Assembly (NCBI GenBank): GCA_033063855.1
Contig: CP093830.1
Location: forward strand, 16,926,854 to 16,990,853
Length of the DNA stretch: 64,000 nt
Reading direction: 5' to 3'
From: Smittia aterrima
Taxonomy: Eukaryota; Arthropoda; Insecta; Diptera; Chironomidae
The notes below the pieces were generated by a model that saw nothing but the letters and a program-made list of their open reading frames with translations, did not search any database and had not been told where the DNA came from. The position numbers and the translations under genes were made by a program. Positions 61,606 to 64,000 of the stretch are shown piece by piece. Numbering within the stretch: position 1 is the stretch's first letter; every line of letters starts with the position of its first letter.

Positions 61606-61999
61606 TTCATTGAAGTTTCACGCGCTTAACATTCAGTTGAGCAAAGAATTTATTGACACGAGTCGCTTATGATCACTTTCTACTAAATTGCAAATCACAA
61701 ACGTGTGTCTGGACTACGAAAGATTGATTTACTTTAGGAAAATAATTTTTCTTGTCACTTTTCCAATTTCGACTTCTTATTTGGGTGCCCTCAGTCGCTG
61801 AATGGGCGCTAGATGGCGCTATATGGGATATTTTAACTTCCCTCGCGAGTTCAAGGCTTGACAGTTTGTAAGCCCTGACACAAAAAAGATCGTAAAATAA
61901 TAAAGATCGTAAAAGAGCTAAAGACACGCAAATAATCAAATTGAAATAGTTAGTTATAGTGATTAAGAAAGGAAATTAATAAAAGTAAATTAAGAAATC
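61606..61999. promoter_or_regulatory. divergent promoter between aftiphilin and EPG5-like gene
   Basis: The two start codons face away from each other across 394 bases, so this stretch should hold both 5-prime UTRs and promoters. No TATA box stands out. A GGGCGCTAGATGGCGCTAT segment near 61804 is GC-rich relative to its surroundings and contains AGATGGCGC, which resembles the core of the insect CTCF/insulator-type motif. That reading is suggestive only. Confidence 0.5.
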
Positions 62000-64000
62000 A
62001 TGGAAATGGAACGTCCTAAGACAAAGGTTTGTAGAAAAGACATTTTTGTTTTCTTCTTTGTTTGTTTACATTTTATTCTCGAAAAGAATTCTTGATTATA
62101 TGTCAGCTTCTCTTTCGTTGTTGGCTTCTTATCTTCATTCTACAGAATTTAGTCCTCGTAACTATTTTTCTTTGTTAAGCGAGAAAGCATTTCCGATAAG
62201 ATTTTTATTTTCAATTCACACAATCAAACAAATATTTTGACAATAATCTACTTCGCAAATTATGACACATCGTTGCACTCAGCTAATTTGTTTGTTGTTG
62301 TTTTTATTTGTAGAAAAAGAAGAAAACGAGACAGATCAGCGAAGATGACGAGTTAGAGAGAGATCTGCAGAATTTAAGTCTCGACATCGACTTCCCTCAA
62401 TCGTCGGTTGATTCGGTAAAGCATATCGACTTGAAAGAGCTTGAAGACTTAGCTGACACAGACGAAATGGAAGATGTTGCCTCAGCAAATGAAGAAGACT
62501 GTGATTCGATTGAAGAAGAAAATTCACCGCCTGTGGAAGAAGAAGAAATTGAATGCGTTCCATCAGCGCCAAACTTTAATGAAGAAGTCAGTGCAGTTCC
62601 AATAAAAACTGAGAAGATTCCAGTTGTTCATTCAGGATCATTGTACGACAAAACACTTTATCCTGATTTGAATGAACTCGCACCATCATCATCGACTCAA
62701 ATAACTGAGAAGCTTCTTTCGCCGGTGACAGTGAAGCCATTTACTCCACTACAAATTGAACAACTCTACTCAAATCGTGAAATTCAGTTGATTGAAATGT
62801 TCGAGGGTGAGTTCGTGAGCAAAGAACTAAAAGATAGTTCGATTCAAGATCATCCTTTGTACGTGTTGTTGAAAAAGTATGGAAAGAGCCGAACAAAGTT
62901 CTTGATCAACGGAAACACAATCTCGAAATTGACTAAAACATTGGATGAAAATTATAAAAAGATTTGGAAAATAGAAAAGCGAACAGTTTCCGGGCATGGA
63001 ACTTGTGATTGTGGAAAATCTGTGAGTGGATCACACGATTATCATTACGCGCTTTTCGATGAAGATGTGAACAGTGAAATGAATAAGAACTTGAAAGAAT
63101 TGCTCAATTTGGCTTGTTTCAATCATACAAAGTATAGTCAAGACTACGAACTTTGTCGTAGGCAGATCGAGCAAATGATCGGTGAACTGATGAATGATAA
63201 AGCTTTCGCTAATCTACCAAAAGACTCACCGGTTTCATTGAACGAAGAAGTCATCTATCCTGACATGAAATGTAAAATAAATGAACTGCGACTTTACATT
63301 TCGATTCTCTTCAAATTTCTTCGAGATGCTGTTCATGACAAATCGTTAATTCTTTCCGTTCAAGACTGGATCCGGAAATTAGTGTCACTCCAACTGAGAA
63401 TCGCAACATGGCAAGATCACGTTTTCATACTCTTTCACATTCTTCGATGTCCCGTTGGTGTTGGAAATTGGGCTGCAAATCTGATTCAAGTTCCAGTAAT
63501 GCAAAGAAACTCTGAAGAGTTGCATAGTCCGTTCACGTTTCCAGAGTTTCAACATTGCGTTGCGATATTGTCAGCTTTGCTGTTGCCTGTCAAGGACCGT
63601 GGAACTTTCCTTGAAGGAATCACAAAAGATCTTGTGCCTGCAAAAAATAATAATAATAAAATCGAAGAAGATGTTTGGATTCTCGTCGATTCTGATGGCG
63701 AAGAAGGAAGCTCACCAAGTGGAGAATGCATTGGTTTGAAGGAGAACGATTTAGTTGCACTTTATGATCAGATACCGTTCGAAATGTTGTTTAGAATGAT
63801 GACACACATTCATAGCAAGAATGGAGAATATGAATTGGACGTTAAAGATATCACTGGCCATCATATCATCAGAACCATTGCGTTCTCATCGAAGTTCATG
63901 GGAATTTTAAAACGCGGTCTAACGACGTATGACAGCGAACGATACAAACAATTCGCAAAACGACTTGGAAGACTGATGAAGCACACGCTCTTCTATGTTA
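62000..64000 (+). CDS. Epg5: EPG5-type autophagy tether, N-terminal part, cut by window edge
   Basis: Exon 1 (62000-62026, nine codons) is joined across a 287-base intron to exon 2, which starts at 62314 and stays open to the window edge, giving 571 residues so far. The N-terminus is Lys-rich then acidic and disordered. From about residue 160 the EPG5 pattern appears: a PLQIEQLYSNREIQLIEMFE region, ELRLYISILFKFLRDAV, FILFHILRCPVGVGNWAANL and ERYKQFAKRLGRLMKHTLFY, which match the human protein segment by segment. EPG5 is a large Rab7 effector (about 2,500 residues) that tethers late endosomes/lysosomes to LC3-bearing autophagosomes before SNARE-driven fusion. The exon 1 donor (AAG then GTTTGT) is imperfect. 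Confidence 0.9.

Overview
The window is nuclear DNA of an insect, most likely a dipteran. It is AT-rich, has many short GT-AG introns of about 55-100 bases, and carries insect genes: torso-like, and longitudinals lacking (lola) with its array of alternative zinc-finger exons. The compact size of lola (about 35 kb from BTB exon to last finger exon) and the short introns fit a small-genome nematoceran such as a midge, but that placement is a guess. All gene names rest on protein motifs recognised by eye; no search was run.

Left part (1-6.6 kb): five-prime end of a d4/DPF-type gene (minus, cut by the window edge), a complete five-exon Tip60/KAT5 acetyltransferase (minus), a three-exon C3orf33-like membrane-anchored SNase-fold protein (minus), and a two-exon DEAD-box helicase of the DDX20/Gemin3 type (plus) transcribed divergently from it.

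Centre (6.6-49.4 kb): the lola locus, plus strand. About 8 kb of non-coding sequence comes first. Five common exons (14668-15977) encode the BTB domain and an acidic linker, 346 residues plus one base. A 4-kb intron follows, then at least 21 alternative terminal modules (19949-49387), every one starting in the same phase (the last base of the common part, G, plus two bases). Most encode a pair of fingers, the first C2HC and the second C2H2. Three have one finger and two have a C2HC second finger. One module uses a 9-base microexon behind a GC-AG intron, and one appears to have an upstream cassette exon. Two finger-less candidate exons are listed with low confidence. The common BTB part supplies dimerisation; each tail would supply a different DNA specificity.

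Right part (49.4-64 kb): a 6-kb intergenic region with two diverged copies of a roughly 0.5-kb sequence in inverted orientation, then torso-like (plus, four coding exons, MACPF family), aftiphilin (minus, five exons, many WxxF/FxxF trafficking motifs) and, from a shared divergent promoter, the first two exons of an EPG5-type autophagy tether (plus, cut by the window edge). No RNA gene, CRISPR array or intact transposon was recognised.
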